In this document: positions 8,601 through 15,520 of the stretch, piece by piece
Numbering within the stretch: the stretch's first letter is position 1
How the letters are laid out: each line of letters starts with the position of its first letter
NCBI RefSeq assembly: GCF_900167935.1
Contig: NZ_FUYL01000011.1
Location: 1-64,000 of the forward strand
Origin: Maribacter arcticus
GTDB lineage: Bacteria > Bacteroidota > Bacteroidia > Flavobacteriales > Flavobacteriaceae
Length of the DNA: 64,000 bases
Direction: 5' to 3'
Notes under the pieces: model-generated
The model's input: the letters and a program-made list of their open reading frames with translations, nothing else
Told to the model about the DNA's origin: nothing
Databases searched by the model: none
Program-made: the position numbers and the translations under genes

Positions 8601-9104
8601 GTAGAAAAAGATTATACGAATCAAGTAAAGAAAACCTACTCAAATTCTGATATAGCGGCACTTTTAATGAAATATTATGGTGATGGAGTAGAGGAATCTT
8701 CAGAATTAAAAACCGACGAAGTTTCGAATGCAAAAGTGATTACGATTAAAACAATCACCAATGAAATGAAATTTGATGTTACCGAATTTGAGGTTAAAGC
8801 TGGTGAGCAAGTAGCATTGGTTTTAGAGAATCCAGATTTTATGCAGCATAATTTGGTCATTACCAAACCAGGTAAAAAAGAGTTAGTAGGTATGGCAGCC
8901 GATAAAATGGCAGCGAATCCAAATGCGGCAGACCTTAATTACGTGCCGCAAACTAGTGATGTGCTATTTGCAACAGCATTACTGAACCCTAATGATACCT
9001 ATACCTTAAAATTTAAGGCTCCTACAACGCCAGGTGAGTATCCGTTTATATGTACGTTTCCAGGGCACTGGCGCATTATGCAAGGGGTGATGATTGTCAA
9101 GTAA
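5610..9104 (+). CDS. Giant lipoprotein: ThuA domain, sugar dehydrogenase propeller, HEAT repeats, beta-sandwich, cupredoxin
   Basis: This 1164-residue protein has a lipoprotein signal (LIVLLFAACSPAKK). Domains in order: ThuA-like fold (about 28-230; IELLFLGHEIEHHN, HETGTF, YTAYGHDERTW); PVC-type or PQQ-like sugar dehydrogenase propeller (about 280-680; DTDGDGKADKVTIFADKLN, DTHAGPSNLQYG, DGVVWVADWYNF); HEAT-like helices (about 690-830); a galactose-binding-like beta-sandwich (about 865-1010); and an azurin/auracyanin-type cupredoxin (about 1050-1164). The type-1 copper ligands are visible: His1080, Cys1148, His1153, Met1157. The enzyme probably oxidises a sugar outside the inner membrane and hands electrons to its own copper domain. 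It heads an operon with 9131 and 10001. Confidence 0.88.
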   Translation: MKLSQSFIKITLIVLLFAACSPAKKERLDDAPRRIELLFLGHEIEHHNSRAYFPILASALTKDGINITYTEKPSDLNSDNLALYDGLIVYANHEEITESEETALLNFVKKGKAFIPIHSASFCFKNSPEYIDLVGAQFMSHETGTFTAEITNIEHPITKNLKPFETWDETYVHDKIADDITVLMERVEGDHREPWTWVKEVGEGKVFYTAYGHDERTWENKGFQELVKSGILWAVDDQVKKNWEAFMVDMPTLKYEERANIPNYEKRDPAPKYQLPLSPEESKKLIQVPAGFDVELFASEPDIINPIAMNWDEKGRLWVIETVDYPNTVRNDNSIGDDRVKILEDTDGDGKADKVTIFADKLNIPTSFVFYDGGIVVSQAPHFIFLKDTNGDDKADVKEILIDGWGTFDTHAGPSNLQYGIDNNLYGVVGYSGFEGNIFGQDFKFNQNVYRFNLKRKTFEVLTNTSNNTWGLGLTEDNSIFASTANNTHSVFVGIPNANFENVKGIGTDGSAKIDGHYAMQAITPNVRQVDVFGGFTAAAGHHFYTARAYPSSYWNTIAFVCEPTGGLVHQARIVKDGAGYVEEDAGNLFASSDEWVSPVEAKTGPDGVVWVADWYNFIVQHNPTPNAGRGGYDAENGEGNAYVNPLRDKGHGRIWRVVPKYDYTYEAQQLTKEDPEALVEALSSDNQFWRLTAQRLLVERGDTDVLNDLYKLVNKKDVDSNGLNNAAMHALWIIEGLDALKTDSNALGVIKGALFHKASAVRKAAIQMLPRNEDTDDALFKANTLNDRDPNVQLSALIYFSERPSSQKVGSLLYDLGKNEAVLSDLWLFKALYAASAKHVDGYLNAFTKANPDYKKPSDDVSDMSSNTYDDTNWETMEIPQYMEDAGLEIDGVVWFRKEVTVPASMANKANVLALGPIDDSDITYVNGVEVGSMASSFSSNRNYDIPVGVLKAGKNTIAVRVEDADGKGGIYGNFWQLYVQSGEEMIRIHGIWKYKVEKDYTNQVKKTYSNSDIAALLMKYYGDGVEESSELKTDEVSNAKVITIKTITNEMKFDVTEFEVKAGEQVALVLENPDFMQHNLVITKPGKKELVGMAADKMAANPNAADLNYVPQTSDVLFATALLNPNDTYTLKFKAPTTPGEYPFICTFPGHWRIMQGVMIVK

Positions 9105-9130
9105 ATTCAAACGAGTTAGCACGAGATTAA

Positions 9131-9991
9131 ATGAGTAATAAAATAGATTTTGGGGTAAGTACATGGTTGTGGCAATCTCCTTTTACCAGTAAAAGCATAG
9201 AATTATTTCCGAAGATTAAAAAATTGGGGTATGATCTTGTAGAAATACCTGTAGAAGACCCCCTTTTAATAGATGCAAGAGAAATTAAAAAAGCCCTTAT
9301 AGATAATGATTTAAAGGTTTCTGTGTGTGGTGCTTTTGGCCCTAGTAAAGATCTTACTCATAACGACTCAAAAATACATAGACAGTGTTTTGATTATTTA
9401 GAACAATGTTTTGAACTCTGTAATATTTGGGGTGTAGATTTTTTGGCCGGCCCCATGTATTCTGCAGTAGGTAAGGCGCGTATGGTATCACCAGATCAGC
9501 GAAAAACTGAATGGAATTTGGCTGTGACCAACTTACATAAAGTATGTATAATGGCCTATGCACATGATCTTTCAATTGCGCTAGAACCATTAAATCGGTT
9601 TGAATCTGATATGGTCAATACTGCTGAAGATGTAATGCGATTGGTAACAGATATCAATCATGCATCGGCAATGGTATTATTAGATGGTTTTCATATGACC
9701 ATCGAAGAAAAGAATATTAGAGATGCCATTAATACCGTTGGCGATAAATTAATTCATGTGCAGGTTTCTGAAAATCATAGGGGAGTACCTGGTACAGGAC
9801 TTACACCTTGGAACGATTTTAAGCTTGGTCTTGATGATATAAATTATAGTGGTGGTTTGGTAATTGAAAGCTTTACTCCAGAAATAAAAGAATTGGCCGC
9901 AGCGGTATGTATTTGGAAAACCATGGCCAAAAGTCAAGATGAATTTGCCCAACAAGGATTAAAATTTTTAAAACAAACGTTTAACAATTAA
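9131..9991 (+). CDS. Sugar phosphate isomerase/epimerase family TIM-barrel protein
   Basis: This 286-residue protein of the xylose-isomerase-like TIM-barrel (AP_endonuc_2) family resembles D-tagatose 3-epimerase-type enzymes. Metal ligands fit the pattern: Glu in IALEPLNRFESD (about 156), Asp and His in VLLDGFHM (about 189-192), His in HVQVSENHRG (about 215), and Glu in GLVIESF (about 250). The protein has no signal peptide. The gene lies 26 bases after the giant dehydrogenase and 9 bases before the Gfo/Idh gene, so one transcript is likely. In such neighbourhoods members act as 3-keto-sugar lyases or epimerases; that role here is inference. Confidence 0.86.
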   Translation: MSNKIDFGVSTWLWQSPFTSKSIELFPKIKKLGYDLVEIPVEDPLLIDAREIKKALIDNDLKVSVCGAFGPSKDLTHNDSKIHRQCFDYLEQCFELCNIWGVDFLAGPMYSAVGKARMVSPDQRKTEWNLAVTNLHKVCIMAYAHDLSIALEPLNRFESDMVNTAEDVMRLVTDINHASAMVLLDGFHMTIEEKNIRDAINTVGDKLIHVQVSENHRGVPGTGLTPWNDFKLGLDDINYSGGLVIESFTPEIKELAAAVCIWKTMAKSQDEFAQQGLKFLKQTFNN

Positions 9992-10000
9992 GAGCATATA

Positions 10001-11131
10001 ATGAGCGAGAAGAAAATAAGAGTAGCTATCGTAGGGCTTGGTTTTGGAGCGGAGTTTATACCCATTTATAAAAAGCACCCTAATGCAGAATTAGTTGCTG
10101 TTTGTCAACGAAACGAAGAAAAGTTAAATGAAATAGCTGATGCATTTGACATCGCCAAAAGATATACTTCTTATGAGGAGTTGTTGAAAGATGATGAGAT
10201 AGATGCAGTGCATATTAACACTCCAATTCCCAATCATGGCGAACAATCTATTCAAGCACTTAAAGCAGGTAAGCATGTGGCTTGTACCGTACCTATGGCG
10301 ACCACCGTTGATGAATGCAGACAGATTGTAGCACTTACCGAGAAAACCGGACTTACGTATATGATGATGGAAACTGTAGTATATGCTAGGGAGTTTCTAT
10401 ATATGAAAGAGTTATATGATAATGGTGAATTGGGTAAGGTTCAATTTTTAAAAGCCAGTCATCAACAAGATATGGACGGATGGCCTAATTACTGGCCAGG
10501 GCTACCACCAATGCATTACGCGACCCATTGTGTTGGTCCTGTACTTGGTCTGACCAGAGATGAGGCGGAGTATGTTTCGTGTTTTGGTTCGGGTACTATT
10601 CGAGAAGAATTGATTAAAGAATACAACTCCCCCTATGCGGTTGAAACCACCCATATAAAATTCAGAAATTCAGATTTGAGTGCCCAAGTATATCGTTCGT
10701 TATTCGATGTAGCACGACAGTACAGAGAAAGTTTTGAAGTATATGGTTCTAAGAAGTCGGTAGAATGGCCCTTAATAGAAGGTAAGCCATTGGTAGTGCA
10801 TACTGCCAAGAAACCAGAACCAGAAATTCCCGAAGAAGTAGAGAGTCCAGATTTTGCAAAACTATTACCAAAGGAGATTCAATCCTTTACAACTCATGGT
10901 GTTTACGATGAAGGCGATAATCAGCATTTGTCATTTACCCAAGGTGCCGGTCATGGTGGTTCTCATCCACATTTGGTGCATGCCTTTGTTGATGGCTTGG
11001 TAAAGGGCACATCACCCTACCCGAATGCAAAACAATCTGCAAACATTACGTGTGTGGGTATATTATCACATGAATCTGCAGAAAAAGGAGGTGAAATTAT
11101 AAAATTACCTGAGTTTACTTTTTCAAAATAG
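10001..11131 (+). CDS. Gfo/Idh/MocA family oxidoreductase
   Basis: This 376-residue NAD(P)-dependent sugar oxidoreductase has an N-terminal Rossmann fold with VAIVGLGFGAEFIP at residues 8-21, and a C-terminal alpha/beta substrate domain containing HYATHCVGP and GAGHGGSHPHLV. In most family members the Rossmann domain ends with an EKP motif that supplies a catalytic or cofactor-contacting lysine; here the segment reads HVACTVPMATT, so the lysine is replaced by valine. The gene is third in the operon and is followed by a good terminator. Together with the epimerase/lyase and ThuA protein it suggests oxidation and cleavage of a disaccharide or glycoside through keto-sugar intermediates. Confidence 0.88.
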   Translation: MSEKKIRVAIVGLGFGAEFIPIYKKHPNAELVAVCQRNEEKLNEIADAFDIAKRYTSYEELLKDDEIDAVHINTPIPNHGEQSIQALKAGKHVACTVPMATTVDECRQIVALTEKTGLTYMMMETVVYAREFLYMKELYDNGELGKVQFLKASHQQDMDGWPNYWPGLPPMHYATHCVGPVLGLTRDEAEYVSCFGSGTIREELIKEYNSPYAVETTHIKFRNSDLSAQVYRSLFDVARQYRESFEVYGSKKSVEWPLIEGKPLVVHTAKKPEPEIPEEVESPDFAKLLPKEIQSFTTHGVYDEGDNQHLSFTQGAGHGGSHPHLVHAFVDGLVKGTSPYPNAKQSANITCVGILSHESAEKGGEIIKLPEFTFSK

Positions 11132-11157
11132 AAAACAACCAACCTTTATATATTGTG

Positions 11158-11208
11158 AAATACAGTTCGGATGCCTTAATTGACATTTCGGACTGTATTT
11201 TTTTTTAT
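11158..11208 (+). terminator. Rho-independent terminator of the sugar-oxidation operon
   Basis: Arms 11158-11171 and 11187-11200 form a 14-bp stem with two G-T wobbles around a 15-base loop, followed directly by a run of T. It lies 26 bases after the Gfo/Idh stop codon. Confidence 0.8.
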
Positions 11209-11338
11209 TCCGTAGTGAATACTACAAATTCGCTGATAAGCTAGCCTTCGAATATTGATTTCACAGTTGTTAATGGAAATCGCTAATTTTAAGCACCAGA
11301 AGGTAGCATTCAACAATTCGCATAAAAGGGTATAATAC

Positions 11339-12661
11339 ATGGGTAGTTTTTTAAAGGTATTAAGAGCGAGTATCGTCATCACTTTAATTATGGTGATATT
11401 TCGATTGTTATTTGCAGATTGGAATACCATAACCCTTTATAGAGAACTTCAATTTACAGGTGTTAGCTTTATTTATGCCTTTGTACTTACTTGTGTAAAT
11501 GCCTATTACAACCAATATATATCAAAGATTTATAGTTGGGACAAGCAGACTCAAAAGCGATTATGGTATGGTGCTTTGGGATCTATTGTCTTAACCATAT
11601 TCGCATTTGCTGTGGTACGGTGGTTTACAGAAGTGGTACTTTTTGGAATGGATTTTAATAAATTTATCGCCACAGAAAAAGCGGAGTATTACGTAATCGC
11701 ATTGGTAATCACTTTAATAGTCTCGCTATTTCTACACGCATTCTACTTCTACAAAGCGTTACAAGACACCAAGGTTAAAGAGCAAAAAATAATAGCTGGT
11801 TCAGCTTCAGCTAAATTCGATGCTTTAAAGAATCAGCTAGATCCTCATTTTTTATTCAATAGCTTAAATGTATTGACCAGTTTAATTGAAGAAGACCCAA
11901 TACAAGCACAAAAATTTACCACGTCATTATCTAAAGTATATCGGTATGTGTTGGAACAGAAAAGTAAAAATCTAATTTCTGTAGATGAAGAACTTCAGTT
12001 TGCACGAACATATGTACGCCTATTAAAAATGCGGTTTGAGGACAGTATTATATTTGAAATTCCTGATAAGGCATTAAATCCTGAGGCTAAAATAGTACCA
12101 TTATCGCTTCAGTTATTATTAGAGAATGCTGTTAAGCATAATGTAGTAACAGCTTCTAAACCATTACATATAAAGATTTTTGAAGAAGATGATTATTTAT
12201 ATGTAACCAATAATTTACAAGAGAAGCAAGTAGTTAAGAAAAGTAGTGGTGTAGGCTTGCAGAATATACGCCAGCGCTATGCAATTCTAACCAAGAAAGA
12301 AATGCAAATTTTTAAAACTGCGAAAGAATTTAAGGTACGTTTACCGATGTTAACTAATGCTATTGCTTTCAGGGAGACTCAAGAGACTCATATAAGTGCG
12401 AAACGATATGAGAAAGCAAAGGAGAGGGTAGAGGCCATTAAAGGGTTTTATGGTAATCTTGTGGCGTATTGTGTTGTAATTCCTGTTTTGGCCTATATAA
12501 ATTATAAAACAACCAGTTTTACATGGGTGATTTTTCCGGCGCTAGGGTGGGGGTTTGGTTTGTTGGGCCATGGTCTAAAAGCATATGGTTACAACCCTCT
12601 TTTCGGTAAGAATTGGGAAGAAAAGAAAATTAGGGAGTTCATGGAAAGGGATAACTTCTAA
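11339..12661 (+). CDS. LytS-type sensor histidine kinase with C-terminal 2TM domain
   Basis: The 440-residue kinase has four predicted membrane helices in the first 140 residues. A His_kinase (PF06580) core follows, with phospho-acceptor His170 in LKNQLDPHFLFNSLNVL and a degenerate ATPase domain containing LLENAVKHN and SSGVGLQNIRQRY. Its last 85 residues form an extra 2TM domain: YEKAKERVEAIKGFYG, two hydrophobic helices, and NPLFGKNWEEKKIREFM. Kinases of this type pair with LytTR regulators, and one lies at 14723. The C-terminal module is nearly the same as the free-standing protein at 13398, so the kinase may contact the small 2TM proteins in the membrane. An alternative reading is recent domain capture by duplication. 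Confidence 0.9.
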   Translation: MGSFLKVLRASIVITLIMVIFRLLFADWNTITLYRELQFTGVSFIYAFVLTCVNAYYNQYISKIYSWDKQTQKRLWYGALGSIVLTIFAFAVVRWFTEVVLFGMDFNKFIATEKAEYYVIALVITLIVSLFLHAFYFYKALQDTKVKEQKIIAGSASAKFDALKNQLDPHFLFNSLNVLTSLIEEDPIQAQKFTTSLSKVYRYVLEQKSKNLISVDEELQFARTYVRLLKMRFEDSIIFEIPDKALNPEAKIVPLSLQLLLENAVKHNVVTASKPLHIKIFEEDDYLYVTNNLQEKQVVKKSSGVGLQNIRQRYAILTKKEMQIFKTAKEFKVRLPMLTNAIAFRETQETHISAKRYEKAKERVEAIKGFYGNLVAYCVVIPVLAYINYKTTSFTWVIFPALGWGFGLLGHGLKAYGYNPLFGKNWEEKKIREFMERDNF

Positions 12662-12684
12662 TTGTTATTTAAAGCTGAAAAGTA

Positions 12685-13164
12685 ATGAAGCTAACAGCAG
12701 AGATTAAAGATTCATTAAGCACAAGCGTGTTGTGCTGGCTAGCGACATCATCTGCTGAAAACATACCTAATGTTTCTCCTAAAGAGATTTTTAGCTATTT
12801 TGAAAACGATAGTATTATAGTTGCAAATATTGCATCGCCACAAACCGTTCGTAACATAAAACAGAACAAGAACGTCTGTATTAGCTTTATTGACATTTTA
12901 AAACAGAAAGGCTTTCAACTGAAAGGAACGGCAGAAATCATTGAGAAATCATCTTCAGAATTCTCTAAAATGGAAAATATTTTGACATCGTTGACCGAGG
13001 GTAAATTTCCGTTTGCTACCATAACAAAAATTACGGTAACCGCTACTAAGCCTATTATTGCGCCTAAATACCTACTTTATCCTAATACTACTGAAGCAGA
13101 TCAAATTGAAAGTGCGAAGAAAGCGTATGGTATTCAATACGTAAAAAAGAGTGTATTTGAGTAA
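12685..13164 (+). CDS. Pyridoxamine 5'-phosphate oxidase-like FMN-binding protein
   Basis: This 159-residue split-barrel protein of the pyridoxamine phosphate oxidase superfamily carries CWLATSSAENIPNVSPKEIF near the N-terminus, the usual strand pair that lines the FMN site, and VRNIKQNKNVCISFID in the middle. It lacks the long C-terminal region of true PdxH, so it is probably a flavin- or haem-binding relative rather than a vitamin B6 enzyme. It is 23 bases after the histidine kinase and same-strand, ahead of the 2TM genes, so it may be part of that signalling cluster; a flavin-based redox input is conceivable but unproven. Confidence 0.8.
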   Translation: MKLTAEIKDSLSTSVLCWLATSSAENIPNVSPKEIFSYFENDSIIVANIASPQTVRNIKQNKNVCISFIDILKQKGFQLKGTAEIIEKSSSEFSKMENILTSLTEGKFPFATITKITVTATKPIIAPKYLLYPNTTEADQIESAKKAYGIQYVKKSVFE

Positions 13165-13397
13165 TTGTAATCCGAAGTGAAATAACAGAATAGCCTGCCT
13201 GACGAAAGTAGGGTATCGAGAACAACTCGAAACACGTAAATTCAAGTTGAAATCACTGAAATAATACAAAAGTTAATTAAACCTACAATTCAGTCATGAA
13301 AAGTTACAACTGGGTAGTTCAATTTTTTAAAACTAAAGGTATCTACCGAAATTTGAAGTATAGAAATCAAATAGTAGTAACCTAAAATCAGTTAAAG

Positions 13398-13679
13398 ATG
13401 GAATCAAATTTCACAAACGACCAGAATTATAAATATAAAAAGGCTAAAAAAAAGGTACAGGCAATTAAGGGCTTTTATGGAAATGCCTTGGCATATTGCA
13501 TTGTAATACCGGTTCTAGCTTATATTAATTATAGAACTACAGATTTTCCTTGGGCAATATTTCCTGCATTAGGTTGGGGATTTGGCTTATTGATAAACGG
13601 TCTTTGTGCATATGGTTATAATCCATTATTTGGAAAGAACTGGGAAGAAAGAAAGATTAAAGAATTCATGCAAGAATAA
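13398..13679 (+). CDS. 2TM domain protein (copy 1, closest to the kinase tail)
   Basis: This 93-residue protein consists of a single 2TM domain (PF13239 type): a charged amphipathic helix ending KKVQAIKGFYG, two membrane helices (about 33-50 and 55-73), and the tail NPLFGKNWEERKIKEFM. Most of its residues match the C-terminus of the histidine kinase at 11339, including VIPVLAYINY, IFPALGWGFGLL and AYGYNPLFGKNWEE, so the two descend from a local duplication. It is the first of four small 2TM genes with gaps of 21, -10 and 1 bases, and so surely one operon. Confidence 0.85.
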   Translation: MESNFTNDQNYKYKKAKKKVQAIKGFYGNALAYCIVIPVLAYINYRTTDFPWAIFPALGWGFGLLINGLCAYGYNPLFGKNWEERKIKEFMQE

Positions 13680-13700
13680 TAACCTATTAAACTCAAGATC

Positions 13701-13991
13701 ATGGATAATGAAAAATATGTAAAAGCACAAGAACGAGTAAACGAAATTAAAGTGTTTTATGGAAAGGTATCATCGGCATTATTTACCATTGTAATTGTTG
13801 CCTCCATAAACTATTATCTAAATGAATGGCAGTATCCTTGGTTTCTGTGGGTAGTATTCGGATTAGGAATCAGCTTATTTTTTAAAGCAAATAAAATCTT
13901 TAACTTGAATCCGTTTATGAACCGAGATTGGGAAGAGCGAAAGATTCAAGAATTTATGAAACAAGAAGAAAATACAAAACCATGGAGTTAA
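13701..13991 (+). CDS. 2TM domain protein (copy 2)
   Basis: This 96-residue protein has the 2TM pattern: YVKAQERVNEIKVFYG, two hydrophobic helices (SSALFTIVIVASINYYL and FLWVVFGLGISLFF), then FNLNPFMNRDWEERKIQEFM. It is more diverged than copy 1 but keeps the conserved FYG and N-P-F-x-x-x-x-WEER-x-I motifs. The last 10 bases overlap the start of copy 3, so translation of the two is likely coupled. Confidence 0.85.
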   Translation: MDNEKYVKAQERVNEIKVFYGKVSSALFTIVIVASINYYLNEWQYPWFLWVVFGLGISLFFKANKIFNLNPFMNRDWEERKIQEFMKQEENTKPWS

Positions 13992-14320
13992 ACGAATTTG
14001 AACAATCAGATAAATTAGCTAGAGCACAAAAGCAAGTAAAAGAATTAAAGGGATTCTATATTCACCTTTTGGTTTATATCTTGGTGAATGCTTTCATATG
14101 CACGGTTACCACTATGGCAAGAATGAGTAGCGGTGAATCTTTCAGCGAGGCATTTTTTAACTTAGGAACGCTGTCAACTCCTTTTTTCTGGGGAATAGGT
14201 TTGGCTTTCCACGCGGCAAAAGTGTTTAATTATAGTCCGTTCTTTTCAAAAGATTGGGAAGAGCGACAAATAAAGAAATACGTAGAGAAGGAAAAGGAAG
14301 AAGCTGATAAGTATAGATAA
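13982..14320 (+). CDS. 2TM domain protein (copy 3)
   Basis: This 112-residue protein starts at the ATG at 13982 (MELNEFEQSDKLARAQKQVK); a longer in-frame reading from 13928 overlaps the previous gene by far too much and has no family support. It contains KQVKELKGFYIHLLVYILVN, a second membrane helix (FFWGIGLAFHAAKVF) and NYSPFFSKDWEERQIKKYVE. The loop between the helices (ARMSSGESFSEAFFNLGT) is longer than in copies 1 and 2. The tail is rich in Glu and Lys. Confidence 0.85.
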   Translation: MELNEFEQSDKLARAQKQVKELKGFYIHLLVYILVNAFICTVTTMARMSSGESFSEAFFNLGTLSTPFFWGIGLAFHAAKVFNYSPFFSKDWEERQIKKYVEKEKEEADKYR

Positions 14321-14321
14321 T

Positions 14322-14687
14322 ATGAAACAGAATCAAGACTTTAAAGACCGTAAAGAGATGAAAAATAGTGTATTATCTAAATATGAAAGAGCAAAAATAA
14401 AGGTGGCCTCCATAAGGGGTTTTTACTATCACGCCATAGTTTTTATTATTATAAACCTCATGCTATTCATATTAAGACATAAATTCACTTTTATTCTTAT
14501 TAATAAAAATGCGCTCGGTAATCCTGAATTTTTAGAGTGGATAGATTGGAATGTATTTGGTACTACCATAGTTTGGGGAGTTATACTTGCTATACATGGA
14601 ATAAGAGTACTTGGCGAATTTTCGTTACACGTAAGGATATGGGAAGAACGCCAAATTAAAAAGTATATGAATTCGAATAGCAACTAG
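14322..14687 (+). CDS. 2TM domain protein (copy 4)
   Basis: This 121-residue protein begins one base after copy 3 stops (ATG at 14322; an internal ATG at 14358 is possible). It has YERAKIKVASIRGFYYHAIV, two membrane helices and a long loop (about 55-80) between them, then FSLHVRIWEERQIKKYM, which departs from the NPF motif of its neighbours but keeps WEERQIKKYM. It is the last 2TM gene before the response regulator gene at 14723. Confidence 0.85.
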   Translation: MKQNQDFKDRKEMKNSVLSKYERAKIKVASIRGFYYHAIVFIIINLMLFILRHKFTFILINKNALGNPEFLEWIDWNVFGTTIVWGVILAIHGIRVLGEFSLHVRIWEERQIKKYMNSNSN

Positions 14688-14722
14688 AAATTAATAACGT
14701 ACTGAAAGAATAAAACCAAACC

Positions 14723-15487
14723 ATGAAGACCATTATAATTGAAGATGAAAAGCCTGCCGCTCGTAGATTAAGTAGAATGTTAGAGAGTTTAGATTTGCAC
14801 GTATCTACCATGCTACATTCGGTCGAAGAGGCAATAAACTGGTTTCAGAATAATGAGCATCCTGACCTTATCTTTTTAGATATTCAATTATCTGACGGAC
14901 TCTCTTTCGAGATATTTGATGTTATTGAAGTGCATAGTGCCATTATATTTACTACTGCTTTTGATGAATATGCCTTACAGGCCTTTAAATTAAATAGTAT
15001 TGATTATCTATTAAAACCAATAGATGATGAAGATTTAGAGCATGCGGTACATAAATATCAAACACGATTTAAATCGATGACAGAACCCATTAAGATAGCT
15101 TTAGATTTTGAGGATATTAAAAAATTATTGGTAAACCCCTTAGAGCGTGAATATAAAAAGCGTTTTACGGCTAAAGTAGGGCAACATATAAAAATCATTA
15201 ATTCTGAAGATGTTGAGTGTTTCTACAGTGAAAATAAAGGAACCTATGCTGCTACTAAAGACGGTCGAGATTATTTGTTAGATACTACTTTAGAGCAACT
15301 CGAAGTTGAGTTAAAACCACAGGTATTTTTTAGGGTAAGTAGAAAGTTCTTTGTCAATATAGATTATATAAAAGACATTATTTCGTACACGAATTCTAGA
15401 CTTCAAATTAAATTAAACAATAACCCTCAACTAGAAATAATCGTAAGTAGAGAAAAAGTTAAGGACTTTAAGCTTTGGTTAGAGTAA
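14723..15487 (+). CDS. LytTR-family response regulator
   Basis: This 254-residue protein has an N-terminal receiver domain (about 1-120; acidic pair IIEDEKPAARR, phospho-acceptor Asp53 in LIFLDIQLSDG, LKPIDDEDL with the conserved Lys) and a C-terminal LytTR DNA-binding domain (about 148-250; EYKKRFTAKVGQHIKI, VECFYSENKGTYAATKDGR, FFRVSRKFFVNIDYI). It is the expected partner of the kinase at 11339, although the FMN protein and four 2TM genes stand between them. It is 35 bases after the last 2TM gene, so probably co-transcribed. Confidence 0.92.
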   Translation: MKTIIIEDEKPAARRLSRMLESLDLHVSTMLHSVEEAINWFQNNEHPDLIFLDIQLSDGLSFEIFDVIEVHSAIIFTTAFDEYALQAFKLNSIDYLLKPIDDEDLEHAVHKYQTRFKSMTEPIKIALDFEDIKKLLVNPLEREYKKRFTAKVGQHIKIINSEDVECFYSENKGTYAATKDGRDYLLDTTLEQLEVELKPQVFFRVSRKFFVNIDYIKDIISYTNSRLQIKLNNNPQLEIIVSREKVKDFKLWLE

Positions 15488-15520
15488 TTTTAGTAAAGTA
15501 CTGATAAACAATTAGTTGAA

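Noticed and set aside
13398..14687. Four small 2TM genes as fragments of one broken gene
   Set aside because: Each has its own start, complete domain and stop, and the domain order repeats in full each time.
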